Positions 8,819-18,691 of a stretch of 38,895 bases of DNA are shown one piece after another (the first letter of the stretch is position 1; each line of letters begins with the position of its first letter). The position numbers were made by a program, and so were the translations under genes. The notes beneath the pieces were generated by a model, which saw nothing but the letters and a program-made list of their open reading frames with translations, searched no databases and was not told the origin of the DNA. The stretch is taken from assembly GCA_947588655.1 (NCBI GenBank), contig CANPYS010000017.1, positions 1 through 38,895 on the forward strand, written 5' to 3'. The stretch comes from an uncultured Alphaproteobacteria bacterium (GTDB lineage: Bacteria > Pseudomonadota > Alphaproteobacteria > RF32 > CAG-239).

Positions 8819-8990
8819 TGGAATAAAGAATGAATACAGCGAAAAAACTTTCAATCAGACTTGAAGCGGTGGGTGGTGATAAGGTCCGACAAGAGTTCAA
8901 GAATATCGGCTCAGACGGACAGAAGGCCTTTCAGCGGATAACTCAGGTTATCACACCTGCAAATGATAACCTAAAAGTCTTGGATAATAC
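8785..8990 (+). repeat. Right copy of a ~200-bp direct repeat (terminator + tape-measure start)
   Basis: Near-identical to 6815-7010; this copy leads into the intact gene. Confidence 0.9.
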
Positions 8991-11475
8991 AGCCAAGGCC
9001 TTTAATAATACCCTGAAACAGGCGGCATCGTTGGTCGGAGCATACCTTGGATTACGCAGTCTGACTTCGGCATTTAAGGGTATTGTGCAGACAAACAAAG
9101 AGTTTGAAAGCTTAATCGGATCCTTAAAAACGGTGACCGGTTCGGCCAAGGGCGCACAAGAGGCTTTTTCTATGATTGAACAGTTTGCGCTGGACACACC
9201 ATATCAGTTGGAAGAGATTATTGAAGCCTTTATTCGGTTAAAGGCGTTGGGCCTTGATGCCACATCTGAGGCCTTAACCTCATACGGAAATACCGCTTCG
9301 GCCTTTGGTAAAAATATTATGGATTTTACAAATGCCGTTTCTTCAGCTGTGATGCTGAATTTTAAGTCGCTTCGGACCTTTGGTATTCAAACGCAAGTCG
9401 AGGGTGACAAAGTCCTGTTCACTTTCCAAGGTATTACAACAAGTGTTGGTAAAAGTGCGCAAGAAATTGAAGCCTACTTAAAATCTATCGGTCTTGTGAA
9501 CTTTGGCGGCGCGATGAGGGAACAAATGGACACCATGGGTGGTGCCATGTCCAACATTGAAGATGCCATCAGTAAATTAGTCCGATCAGTTGGCGAAAAC
9601 GGTCTGAACAAGGCTCTGAAAGAGGCATTTTTGCAGTTCAATGAATTGCTGGACGGATCAGGTGAAGCGGCAAAAGCTATCGGCCAAACCTTGGCAGTTG
9701 CTGTCAACGTGGCAAGTAAAGCGTTCTTTACATTAGCCCAATACATTGAGCCGATTATCACGCTCTTAACTGTCCGGTTGGGTGCAAGCCTGGTTACAAA
9801 AGGAATTGCCCTGTTAAAGGCAAGCGTTGATGCGCTGAACGTTGCACTTATGGGAACCGGAAGTGCCGGAGCTTCTGCCACCCTCGGCCTTAAAATGATG
9901 TGGCAAGTTTCAAAAACGGCCGCTACACAGATGTACGCAACAGCGGTGGCGGCAAAGGTTCTTGCCGGTGCAGTCGGGCTTTTGAAAGGTATTATGGCAC
10001 TTCTTGGTGGTCCAAGCGGCTTAATTTTGCTTGTTGTCTATGGCCTTTATAAATTGATAGATAGTCATAATGTGGCAAAACATGCGGCAAATGATCACTC
10101 GGAAACCTTAGCAAAACTGAAGGAACAAATGGCCGAAACAGTCAAAGAAACAAATAACCTCGTTACCGCTCAAAGCAAGAATCAAGCTGTTGCCGAATGG
10201 TCGTATAAATTAAAGGTGGCAGAAAAGAACATTAAGGATCTGAAGGAAGAATTAAAAGATACCGGAGGAATTTCGTTCTTTCAACGCCATATGCCAAATA
10301 TGTTTTTGAAAGAGTATGAGATTTTTGCAAATGATCTGGCCGATATTCTTTCTCAGTCAAAATATAACTTGGAGGAATATGAGCGCGAGGTTTGGAACTT
10401 GGCGTCAGAATACCCGGATTTCAAACCGCAAGCTGACAAAATACAAGAAAAACTTTTGCTTTTGAAAGCAGCTGAGATAGATGCACAAAAGGCTCGAGAT
10501 GAGTTGAAATACATTCAAAACCCGGAACTCAGGCCGAAAGAAGAAAAGCCGGCAGTCCCGAAACTGCCTGTCCTGCCAAAAACTGACACATCAGCTTATG
10601 AAAAGACTATTGAGGACATCAAACAAAAGGTTTTTGAATTGCAGGATCCTTATGATCAGGCCATGCAAAAAGCGGCCAAATGGCGTGATGATGCCCTTCA
10701 AAACCTGGATAAAACCAAAGCCGGCTATGAGGATTTTAAAAATGATGTAAACCGGGTTTATGACGATATGGTTAAAAAAGCAGGCGAAGCCGCTCTTCAA
10801 AGTTCAACCGATTGGAAAGACGGTTTAACCCGAGGAATGAAAAGCGTTTATAACGATGCCTCGGATATGGCTTCCATGACCGAAAGTTTGATTAAGAATT
10901 CTTTCAAATCAATGGAAGATACGCTGACAAATTTTGTCATGACCGGTAAAGCGAACTTTGGAGACTTTGTTAACTCAGTTGTTGAGGGAATGGTTCGAAT
11001 GGCCATGCAATATGCTGTGATACAACCGCTTATGGGCGGTATTATGGGCTACTTCGGCATTCCGACAGCGCATACAGGAGGTGTTATTGGTACGGATTCT
11101 TTATCACTTAAGGCTGTTAGTCCAAGCGTTTTTGAAAATGCTCCCCGTTTTCATACCGGAGGTTTGGTCGGCGGCGAGATTCCGATTATCGCGAAAAAAG
11201 GCGAAACGGTATTCACACCGGGACAGATGAAAGCATTGGGCGCAGAGTTAAATTCAAAACCGCCGGTTTATGTCAATGTGAATGTTGTCAATAAGGCTTC
11301 AGGTACCAGAACAACAGCAAACCCCACACGCGACATAAACGGCAATGTTAATCTGGGTATCATTGTTGAGCAGATTGAAGGCGTAATTGGTAAAAACATC
11401 AGTAAAGGTGAGGGCTTATCGCCGATTCTGGAACAAAGGTATGCGTTAAATCCGGCTTATGGGAGTTATAGATGA
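8830..11475 (+). CDS. Phage tail tape measure protein
   Basis: 881 aa, membrane-like segments, C-terminal GGxVG/ARKGETVFTPGQM-type region (HTGGLVGGEIPIIAKKGETVFTPGQMKAL). Confidence 0.93.
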   Translation: MNTAKKLSIRLEAVGGDKVRQEFKNIGSDGQKAFQRITQVITPANDNLKVLDNTAKAFNNTLKQAASLVGAYLGLRSLTSAFKGIVQTNKEFESLIGSLKTVTGSAKGAQEAFSMIEQFALDTPYQLEEIIEAFIRLKALGLDATSEALTSYGNTASAFGKNIMDFTNAVSSAVMLNFKSLRTFGIQTQVEGDKVLFTFQGITTSVGKSAQEIEAYLKSIGLVNFGGAMREQMDTMGGAMSNIEDAISKLVRSVGENGLNKALKEAFLQFNELLDGSGEAAKAIGQTLAVAVNVASKAFFTLAQYIEPIITLLTVRLGASLVTKGIALLKASVDALNVALMGTGSAGASATLGLKMMWQVSKTAATQMYATAVAAKVLAGAVGLLKGIMALLGGPSGLILLVVYGLYKLIDSHNVAKHAANDHSETLAKLKEQMAETVKETNNLVTAQSKNQAVAEWSYKLKVAEKNIKDLKEELKDTGGISFFQRHMPNMFLKEYEIFANDLADILSQSKYNLEEYEREVWNLASEYPDFKPQADKIQEKLLLLKAAEIDAQKARDELKYIQNPELRPKEEKPAVPKLPVLPKTDTSAYEKTIEDIKQKVFELQDPYDQAMQKAAKWRDDALQNLDKTKAGYEDFKNDVNRVYDDMVKKAGEAALQSSTDWKDGLTRGMKSVYNDASDMASMTESLIKNSFKSMEDTLTNFVMTGKANFGDFVNSVVEGMVRMAMQYAVIQPLMGGIMGYFGIPTAHTGGVIGTDSLSLKAVSPSVFENAPRFHTGGLVGGEIPIIAKKGETVFTPGQMKALGAELNSKPPVYVNVNVVNKASGTRTTANPTRDINGNVNLGIIVEQIEGVIGKNISKGEGLSPILEQRYALNPAYGSYR

Positions 11476-11954
11476 CAGTAATTTTTCCAGAGAAACTGCC
11501 TTATCCGACAACAGAAGGCTATACCATAAAACCAGGTGAAGCTATTGTGCGAACTGATATGGAAGCTGGTCCAGCAAGACAAAGGCGGCGTTATGAACAA
11601 ACACCATCTAAAATTGCTGTTCGTTGGGTCATGAACCGAGAGCAATTTTCACTTTTTGAAGCGTGGTATAAATATTATGCAAAAGAAGGTGCCGAGTGGT
11701 TTGTTATAACACTTTTAGGTGGTCTTGGCCTGTTAAAACAAGAAGCTAGATTTACTCAACAGTTTGAAGCAAAACTTCTCAACGGATATTTATGGGAAAT
11801 TACATCTGAGCTTGAAGTTCGCGATAGGCCAACACTTTCTGATGGTGCATTAGCAATTTTATTAGACAATGACTATGAAAAATTAGCAAATGCTGTAGAT
11901 CGCTTACACTATTTCATTCATACTGAATATCCACAATTTATTAAGGTTTTATAA
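11472..11954 (+). CDS. Minor tail protein, putative
   Basis: 160 aa, overlaps the tape measure stop; tail-module synteny. Confidence 0.6.
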   Translation: MTVIFPEKLPYPTTEGYTIKPGEAIVRTDMEAGPARQRRRYEQTPSKIAVRWVMNREQFSLFEAWYKYYAKEGAEWFVITLLGGLGLLKQEARFTQQFEAKLLNGYLWEITSELEVRDRPTLSDGALAILLDNDYEKLANAVDRLHYFIHTEYPQFIKVL

Positions 11955-11955
11955 A

Positions 11956-12768
11956 ATGGCAAATATGGAAGAAAGACTTCAAGCTGTAGTTTCCCAGGCC
12001 GAGGCAGATGGCGAAATATGGCATACAATAATTCATGGTAACAGTAAAACGAGTATTCCAACGAATAGCGGTAATGTGCCAACAGTTGCCAAGCAATTAA
12101 AGGATGTTCATGATGAAGTAGTTAATGGCGTTATTGACTACTTAACTGAATGCAGAGATGCTTGTGACCTAGCGCTTCAAACTAAGACGGAAACGATTGC
12201 AATTAAAAATGAAACAAATTTGATAAAAAACGATACAGAAACTATTAAAAATGAAACCGAAAACCTTAAAAACCAGTCTCAGGCCATTTTTAACAATATC
12301 GCTAATGCAACAAGTTCCTCTGTTTTAACAATTCAAAGCGAAGGAAATGCACAGGTATCAAATGTCAGAAGTGCAGTTGCTGAGCAAATTGCAGAAGCAA
12401 TAAGTCAAGCAAACAGAGCTGAGGTAGCCACAAGTTCAAAAGCAAACTTAGATTTTTCAAATATTGCACCAACTACTGCGGCTAAAATAGGGATTATTGG
12501 TTGGGTTGCGCCAGATTGGTCAAGACGCCAAGTTTTTGCATCTGAAACAGACCATACCATAAGTCAATATGGTTGGATATTGATGAGAAACGTTATTTAT
12601 AACAGTTCACTGAGCGGATATATCAATGGAAATCTTGTATTTCGACAATATGGAAACTACGGCCATTGGGAAGAATATAACAGTCTTATGTTTTTAGTAA
12701 GTCCGGGTGACGTTGTAAAACTTGTTGGTGGCGGTGAATTAACTTTCATGCCTTGCAAAGGAGTATAA
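11956..12768 (+). CDS. Putative tail fibre/receptor-binding protein A
   Basis: N-terminal anchor-like domain, coiled-coil (TETIKNETENLKNQS), distinct C-terminal domain; paralog follows immediately. Confidence 0.65.
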   Translation: MANMEERLQAVVSQAEADGEIWHTIIHGNSKTSIPTNSGNVPTVAKQLKDVHDEVVNGVIDYLTECRDACDLALQTKTETIAIKNETNLIKNDTETIKNETENLKNQSQAIFNNIANATSSSVLTIQSEGNAQVSNVRSAVAEQIAEAISQANRAEVATSSKANLDFSNIAPTTAAKIGIIGWVAPDWSRRQVFASETDHTISQYGWILMRNVIYNSSLSGYINGNLVFRQYGNYGHWEEYNSLMFLVSPGDVVKLVGGGELTFMPCKGV

Positions 12769-12769
12769 A

Positions 12770-14188
12770 ATGCCAAATTTAGAAGAAAAACTTCAAACTG
12801 TTGTTTCTCAATCAGAAATAGATAGTTCAAAATGGCATATTATAATTCATGGAGATGACACAACAACTGTACCTACCGATAATGGAGATGTGCCTTCTGT
12901 TGCAAAACAGTTAAAAGACGTGCGAGCGGAAATAATTAATGGGTTGGAAGATTATGTTGGTGATTGTCGGCAAGCCAAAGCTGATGCTTTGCAGATAAAG
13001 TCCGAAACAGAAAGTATAAAAAATGATGTTAATATGTTGAAAGGACAAACGAAAAACCTAAGAGATGAAACGGAGACATTGAAAGAATTATCTCAAACCA
13101 CATATAACAGCATTGCCAGTGCAACTTCTGCCTCTATAGCACAGATCCAGTCTGAAGGCTCTGTTCAGGTAGCGTTGGCAACTGCACAGGCAGAACGTGC
13201 ACTATCTTATGCCCAAAATGCGGCATCAACACCCCTTGGCACAAAACTTACTATCCCTGCAAGTTCAAAGGTTCCTGATGGATATGAGCCCGTTTGGTTT
13301 AAAAACACGATAACGAGAGAGCGTTATCCGGACTTTTTTAGTCAATTGGTGGATACAAACAGTTTAGTTTTGATTAGCGAGGAGACATATGATAGCCAGG
13401 TAGAAATTTATGGGATGTGCGCTAGTTATGTGAAAGTGGACAATAATACACTTATTTTGCCTTTATTAGTTAATTTTGGGCGCGGTGGTACAATTAATAA
13501 TTTGGGAAATGTTGAATTAGATCAATTTCAAGGCCATTGGCATGAAATGGTCTATCGTCAAGATTCAAGCTCATCTGGCTACAGATCCGACATTTTTGGA
13601 ACGAATGGTTACACTACAGGCAGTTATACAAACACAAGTGGTTCAGATGAATGGATGCAACGCCTTGGAAATCGCACAAACGATGCTCTGTGTGCCATTA
13701 CGCCTATTACTGACTATACAAACGGTATTCCAAGAATTGGTCCAGAGACAAGACCAAAGGCATACTATGAGCTGACATACATAAAATGCGCTGATGTTAC
13801 TAGACCTTTGACAACTGAGGAAACGGCAGAACTCAGAAACTTAGTGATTTTATTACAACAGAAAGTAGAAGAAGCGGAAAACCGAATAGTATGTTCAAAG
13901 ACATCTACAAGATGGGTAGAAAAAGATAAAAAAACTGGTCTCATAAAACAAGGTGGAAAAGTTACGATTTCTACTAAAGGAGCGGTCACTTTTCCTGAAA
14001 AATTTCCAAATGCTGTTATTAGTGTTATTGTTACGCCAAACGAAATCCCAACCAATGCTACAAGTGATAATAACTATGTAGCATGTGCATTAAATATAAC
14101 AAATAGTTCTTTTGTAATAAAGTATTACGATTCTGACTCCTCTGAAGTGCGGTCTGGTGTTATTTCGTGGTCAGCTATAGGGTATTAA
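12770..14188 (+). CDS. Putative tail fibre/receptor-binding protein B (tail-collar-like C-terminal region)
   Basis: N-terminus paralogous to the preceding ORF; FQGHWHEM...GPETRPKAYYELTYIKC region resembles phage tail-collar domains. Confidence 0.7.
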   Translation: MPNLEEKLQTVVSQSEIDSSKWHIIIHGDDTTTVPTDNGDVPSVAKQLKDVRAEIINGLEDYVGDCRQAKADALQIKSETESIKNDVNMLKGQTKNLRDETETLKELSQTTYNSIASATSASIAQIQSEGSVQVALATAQAERALSYAQNAASTPLGTKLTIPASSKVPDGYEPVWFKNTITRERYPDFFSQLVDTNSLVLISEETYDSQVEIYGMCASYVKVDNNTLILPLLVNFGRGGTINNLGNVELDQFQGHWHEMVYRQDSSSSGYRSDIFGTNGYTTGSYTNTSGSDEWMQRLGNRTNDALCAITPITDYTNGIPRIGPETRPKAYYELTYIKCADVTRPLTTEETAELRNLVILLQQKVEEAENRIVCSKTSTRWVEKDKKTGLIKQGGKVTISTKGAVTFPEKFPNAVISVIVTPNEIPTNATSDNNYVACALNITNSSFVIKYYDSDSSEVRSGVISWSAIGY

Positions 14189-14199
14189 AGGGAGGAATA

Positions 14200-14742
14200 A
14201 TGACCGATACAACGCTTTCAGAAGCACTAAAAGAAGCCTATGCTTCAGCTCCGAGTGATGTGATTTTACTTCACACCTTGGAGCTTCGACACCCGACATT
14301 TGTTGATGACTATGGGAACTCGACAGCCATTCGCGTGGTCCGGGATCACGTCAGCCACACTTGTACGCTTGAAAACTCGGCTCCGCTTAATCCGGGTGAA
14401 GCTGTGGAGTTTGTGGCCATGGCCTTTGATTTGGAATTGCCACCGGTCAACAACACGCCGACACCTGAGATTTCGGTCACGATCGACAACGTTTCAACCG
14501 AGATGATCGCTTATCTTGACCGAGCGATTGAAACACAAGACATGATCGAGCTGACATACCGCCCATATCTGTCTGACGACCTGACAACGCCACAGATGGA
14601 TCCGCCGATAACCCTGGTTATTACAGATATTCATGTGGACTGTTACAAAATATCAGCAACGGCTCGCATGATGGACATCGGAAATAAGTCGTTTCCGAGT
14701 GAAAACTATACCGTTAAAAACTATCCGGGATTAACACGATGA
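14200..14742 (+). CDS. DUF1833-like phage tail protein
   Basis: LHTLELRHPTF...IRVVRD...LPPVNNTPTPEISVTIDNVS; start ATG 14200 after GGAGGAATA. Confidence 0.7.
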   Translation: MTDTTLSEALKEAYASAPSDVILLHTLELRHPTFVDDYGNSTAIRVVRDHVSHTCTLENSAPLNPGEAVEFVAMAFDLELPPVNNTPTPEISVTIDNVSTEMIAYLDRAIETQDMIELTYRPYLSDDLTTPQMDPPITLVITDIHVDCYKISATARMMDIGNKSFPSENYTVKNYPGLTR

Positions 14743-15143
14743 CACATTTTGCTTGTAAATATATAGGCTTGCCCTGGGTTGCAGGTGCGCAAGGCCCTGA
14801 TGAATTTGACTGTTGGGGAATGGTGCGCTGGATCCTGAAGCACGAATACGGCATAGAAGTGCCGGCGGTAAATGTTAATCCGGATAATCTTAGGAGCGTT
14901 TTAATCGCATTCAAAAAGGATCCTGCTCTCCGGGCGTTTAATGAGGTTGAAAAACCGCAAGACGGTGATGTTGTCCTGCTTCGTCAGTCAAAACATCCGG
15001 TTCATGCCGGCTTATGGTTAGACGCAGACGGCGGTGGTGTTTTACATTGTTGCCGCGATGCCGGTGTTATCTTTCAAAACTTACCATCAATGCGCCTGTG
15101 CGGGTGGCAAATAGACAGCTATTATCGAGTAAAAGGAAAATAA
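14739..15143 (+). CDS. NlpC/P60-like phage tail peptidoglycan hydrolase (C40)
   Basis: GLPWVAGAQGPDEFDCWGMVRWIL (Cys) and VHAGLWLD (His) motifs. Confidence 0.85.
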   Translation: MTHFACKYIGLPWVAGAQGPDEFDCWGMVRWILKHEYGIEVPAVNVNPDNLRSVLIAFKKDPALRAFNEVEKPQDGDVVLLRQSKHPVHAGLWLDADGGGVLHCCRDAGVIFQNLPSMRLCGWQIDSYYRVKGK

Positions 15144-15219
15144 AAATTCCAGAAAAAATATATCAGATTTCTGGAAAATTATGCATTTTTTTAGATTATT
15201 ACTAAAAATAACTTGCAAT

Positions 15220-15260
15220 TGCGGAGAAAAAACGTCATAATCTCCGCAAATAATGCGGAG
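15220..15260. promoter_or_regulatory. Palindromic operator candidate overlapping the fic RBS
   Basis: TGCGGAG at 15220-15226 plus inverted pair CTCCGCA-AATAA-TGCGGAG (15242-15260), immediately before ATG 15266. Confidence 0.6.
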
Positions 15261-15265
15261 GAAAT

Positions 15266-16372
15266 ATGTATATTCACGAATTAAAAGACTGGCCTAAGTT
15301 TATATGGAAACAGGAAAAGATTTCAAATCTTTTAGCTGAAGTATCATTTTTACAAGGAAATATCTTAGGAAAAATGAAAGCCCTTGGATTTACATTTCAA
15401 CAAGAGGCTATACTTCAAAGTATGACTGATGAAATTACAAAATCCAGTGAAATAGAGGGTGAATTGCTTAATACAGAGCAAGTTAGATCATCTATCGCAA
15501 GACGATTGAATATTAACAATAGCAATCCTGTTACAAGTAGTCATCATATTGACGGAATTGTAGAAATGATGATTGATGCAACGCATAATTATAAGGAAGA
15601 TATTACTCTTAAACGATTATGCGGATGGCATGCATCATTATTTCCAACAGGTTATAGTGGTATGTATAAAATCGTTGTAGGGAAACTGCGTGATGACAAA
15701 GATGGACCGATGCAAGTAGTATCGTCTGATATGGGGAGATCTATCGTTTATTACGAAGCTCCTTCTGCAGATAAATTGCCAACTTATGTTAACGACTTCT
15801 TAGACTGGACTAATAATGAAAAGACTATTCATCCAATTATCAAAACGGCCATAACGCACTTGTGGTTTATTACCTTGCATCCTTTTGAAGATGGAAACGG
15901 TCGTATTACCAGAGCTTTAACAGATATGATGCTTTCTAGAGCAGAGGATACCCCGTATAGATTTTATAGTATGTCAGCTCAAATTCAAAAAGATAAAAAA
16001 GAGTATTATAATGTTTTAGAAAGAACTCAAAAGGGAAGTTTAGATATAACAGAATGGTTAGAATGGTTTTTGCAGTGCTTAACCAAAGCTATTCATAATT
16101 CGGATGAGTTAATGGATAAGATTGTTCATAAAGCATTTTGCTGGCAAGAATTTAATAAAATTGATCTGGATCAAAATCAGCGAAAGATCATTAATATGCT
16201 TTTAGATGGTTTTGAAGGTAATTTGACATCCAGTAAGTGGGCTAAAATATGTAAATGTTCGCAAGATACGGCCACACGTTCTATAAAATACTTAATAGAA
16301 AAAAATATTTTAGAACAAGAAGGATCTGGTCGTAGCACACATTACGTATTAAAATGCGGAGAAAAAGATTGA
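15266..16372 (+). CDS. Fic family protein (AMPylase-type, N-terminal DUF4172-like, C-terminal winged-helix-like)
   Basis: Fic motif HPFEDGNGRITR; N-terminal inhibitory-type motif SSEIEG matching (S/T)xxxE(G/N). Confidence 0.93.
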   Translation: MYIHELKDWPKFIWKQEKISNLLAEVSFLQGNILGKMKALGFTFQQEAILQSMTDEITKSSEIEGELLNTEQVRSSIARRLNINNSNPVTSSHHIDGIVEMMIDATHNYKEDITLKRLCGWHASLFPTGYSGMYKIVVGKLRDDKDGPMQVVSSDMGRSIVYYEAPSADKLPTYVNDFLDWTNNEKTIHPIIKTAITHLWFITLHPFEDGNGRITRALTDMMLSRAEDTPYRFYSMSAQIQKDKKEYYNVLERTQKGSLDITEWLEWFLQCLTKAIHNSDELMDKIVHKAFCWQEFNKIDLDQNQRKIINMLLDGFEGNLTSSKWAKICKCSQDTATRSIKYLIEKNILEQEGSGRSTHYVLKCGEKD

Positions 16373-16374
16373 TT

Positions 16375-16399
16375 TAATCCGCATAAATTGCGGAGATTA
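16375..16399. promoter_or_regulatory. Second CCGCA-N5-TGCGG palindrome downstream of fic
   Basis: CCGCA-TAAAT-TGCGG (16379-16393) flanked by TAAT/ATTA-like bases; same dyad as upstream of fic. Confidence 0.5.
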
Positions 16400-16403
16400 T
16401 ATT

Positions 16404-16430
16404 CCCTCACATAATTGTGGGGGATTTTTT
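16404..16430 (+). terminator. Rho-independent terminator after fic
   Basis: CCCTCAC-ATAATT-GTGGGGG followed by ATTTTTT. Confidence 0.75.
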
Positions 16431-16443
16431 ATGGGATAAATAA

Positions 16444-18678
16444 ATGATTTACTTTACACATATTACAAACCCTTTTCAGCCGAATAAGGGTCGGATAAAC
16501 AATGTCCTTGATGACGGTAAAACCGTTTGGGACATGGTCCTGGAACAGAAAGTGGACCTTTCGCGCCCGACAATATGTATGATAGACGGTGCCGCAGTCC
16601 TCAGGAAGTTTTGGAACGATACCGTTCAGCCAAAGTCTTTGGTTTGCTTCATCACTTTGCCTCAAGGCGGTGGCGGTAAAAAGTCATCAAACCCGATTCA
16701 AGTTGTTTTGATGGTGGCCGTTGTGGTTGCTTCTGTTTATACTGGCGGTGCTGTAGGAGCGGCTTATGGTGCTGTATGGGGTGGCGTTGCGGCGGCCGGT
16801 GTCTCTATGGCCGGGAGCTTTTTGGTTAATACATTTGTTCCCACCCCAAGGGCATCGCTTAATGGGTCCGGTTCGGCCAACTCCATAGTGGCACAAAGTC
16901 CGACATACTCTTTGCAAGCGCAAGGAAACCAAGCAAGGCTCGGTAGTCCGATACCGGTCATTTACGGGCGGCACCTGATTTATCCGGATTTTGCCAGTCA
17001 GCCTTATTACGGTTACGCAAACGATGAGCAGTATGTTTATCAGCTCCACTGCATCGGTCAAGGTGAATACAACGTCGAACAAATAAGAATTGAAGATACT
17101 CCGATTGATTCATTTGAAGAGATTACATACCAAATAATCAATCCGGGCGAGCAAAACACGCTCTTTCGCGATGATGTTGTGACTTCGCCTGAAGTTGCCG
17201 GGCAGGAACTGCTAAAGGATGAGGTATGTGGACCTTTTGTATTAAATCCGACCGAAAGCGTTATCGATAAAATAGAAATTGATGTAGCTTTTCAAAGAGG
17301 CCTTTATTTTGCAAATAACAACGGAGGTATGGACAATAAAACCATTCAGTGGCGCATTGATGCAAGGCTAATTGACAATGAGGATTTACCTCTTGGTGAT
17401 TGGTTTACACTGGGTAGCGAATCATTTACATCAAATAACCACAATAGTATGTTCCGCACCTACTCATATGCTGTCGCCAGCGGAAGATATGAGGTTCGCG
17501 CCGTTCGTTTAGATGTAAAAGACACATCTTCACGTGCCGGACATGAAATCAGATGGGCTTCGGCAAAAGGCTTTATCGTATCAAACCCAAGTTACGGCGA
17601 CGTAACCTTGATCGCTGTTAAAATGAAAGCCACAAACAACCTGTCACAACGTTCAAGCCGTATGCTTAACTGCATCGTGACAAGACGGCTATCTACGTGG
17701 TCACCTACAGGAGGTTGGAGCGAAAAAATTCCTACACGCTCTATCGCCTGGGCAATAGCCGACATTTTAAAGGCCAACTATGGTGCAAGGCTGACCGATA
17801 AGTCCATCGATCTTGACGGTTTGTATCGGCTGGATCAGATTTGGAGTGCGCGAGGCGATACGTTTAATGCCGTTTTTGATTCAAAATTGACGGTTTATGA
17901 CGCTCTTTCCAGAACCTGCAAAGTCGGACGTTCCGTTCCCTACATTCAAGGCGGAATTGTTCGCTTTGTCCGGGACGAGCCAAAATCAATACCGGTTGCG
18001 TTGTTCGGGCCGAGAAACATCGTTAAAAACAGCTTGACAATTCAATACATCATGCCGTCTGAAGATACAGCAGACAGCGTTTGTGTTCAGTATTTTTCGG
18101 ACCGCACATGGAAGAACTCGGAGATAACCGGCAGTTTTGAAGGCTCCACCTCAGATAAGACGGCAACTGTTGAGCTTTTCGGTTGTACCGATAAAAACCA
18201 AGCTCTCCGGGAGGCCATCTATATGGCGTTGGCCAACCGATATCGCCGGCGCATTGTGACATTTTCAACCGAACTGGAAGGTCTGATCCCGAGCTATGGG
18301 GATTTGATTTCTATCACGCATGATATGCCGCATTGGGGTTCAGGCGGTGAAATACTGTCAAAAAATGACATGACTTTAACGCTATCCGAACCTGTTGAGT
18401 TTACCAAGGGCCAAAATCACTACTTGGCTTTAAGAACTCGCACAGGGAGCCTGTCCGGACCATACCGGGTAATAGCCGGATCACTGCCAAATGAGGTTAT
18501 CTTGCAAGAAACGCCGGACATTGAAATTGATACCGGCACGAATTCAGAGCGAACACATTTTGCCTTTGGGACCCAAGATAAATGGGGAACATTGGCACGC
18601 GTTACCGGGATAAAACCGCGTTCTGGTAAGGTTGAAATCACAGCGGCAATTGAGGACTCAAGAGTTCACACCAACTAA
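16444..18678 (+). CDS. Tail tip/host specificity protein (J-like)
   Basis: 744 aa; hydrophobic Gly/Ala-rich segment then SPIPVIYGRHLIYPDFA and J-like domains (WRIDARL, RTCKVGRSVPYIQGG). Confidence 0.88.
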   Translation: MIYFTHITNPFQPNKGRINNVLDDGKTVWDMVLEQKVDLSRPTICMIDGAAVLRKFWNDTVQPKSLVCFITLPQGGGGKKSSNPIQVVLMVAVVVASVYTGGAVGAAYGAVWGGVAAAGVSMAGSFLVNTFVPTPRASLNGSGSANSIVAQSPTYSLQAQGNQARLGSPIPVIYGRHLIYPDFASQPYYGYANDEQYVYQLHCIGQGEYNVEQIRIEDTPIDSFEEITYQIINPGEQNTLFRDDVVTSPEVAGQELLKDEVCGPFVLNPTESVIDKIEIDVAFQRGLYFANNNGGMDNKTIQWRIDARLIDNEDLPLGDWFTLGSESFTSNNHNSMFRTYSYAVASGRYEVRAVRLDVKDTSSRAGHEIRWASAKGFIVSNPSYGDVTLIAVKMKATNNLSQRSSRMLNCIVTRRLSTWSPTGGWSEKIPTRSIAWAIADILKANYGARLTDKSIDLDGLYRLDQIWSARGDTFNAVFDSKLTVYDALSRTCKVGRSVPYIQGGIVRFVRDEPKSIPVALFGPRNIVKNSLTIQYIMPSEDTADSVCVQYFSDRTWKNSEITGSFEGSTSDKTATVELFGCTDKNQALREAIYMALANRYRRRIVTFSTELEGLIPSYGDLISITHDMPHWGSGGEILSKNDMTLTLSEPVEFTKGQNHYLALRTRTGSLSGPYRVIAGSLPNEVILQETPDIEIDTGTNSERTHFAFGTQDKWGTLARVTGIKPRSGKVEITAAIEDSRVHTN

Positions 18679-18691
18679 GAAAGGACAAACC

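Noticed and set aside
11956-14188. Diversity-generating retroelement target in tail fibres
   Set aside because: No reverse transcriptase and no template repeat seen in this window.
16687-17082. Minus-strand ORFs inside the J-like gene (16687-17082, 16764-16961)
   Set aside because: Antisense shadow ORFs of a conserved coding region.
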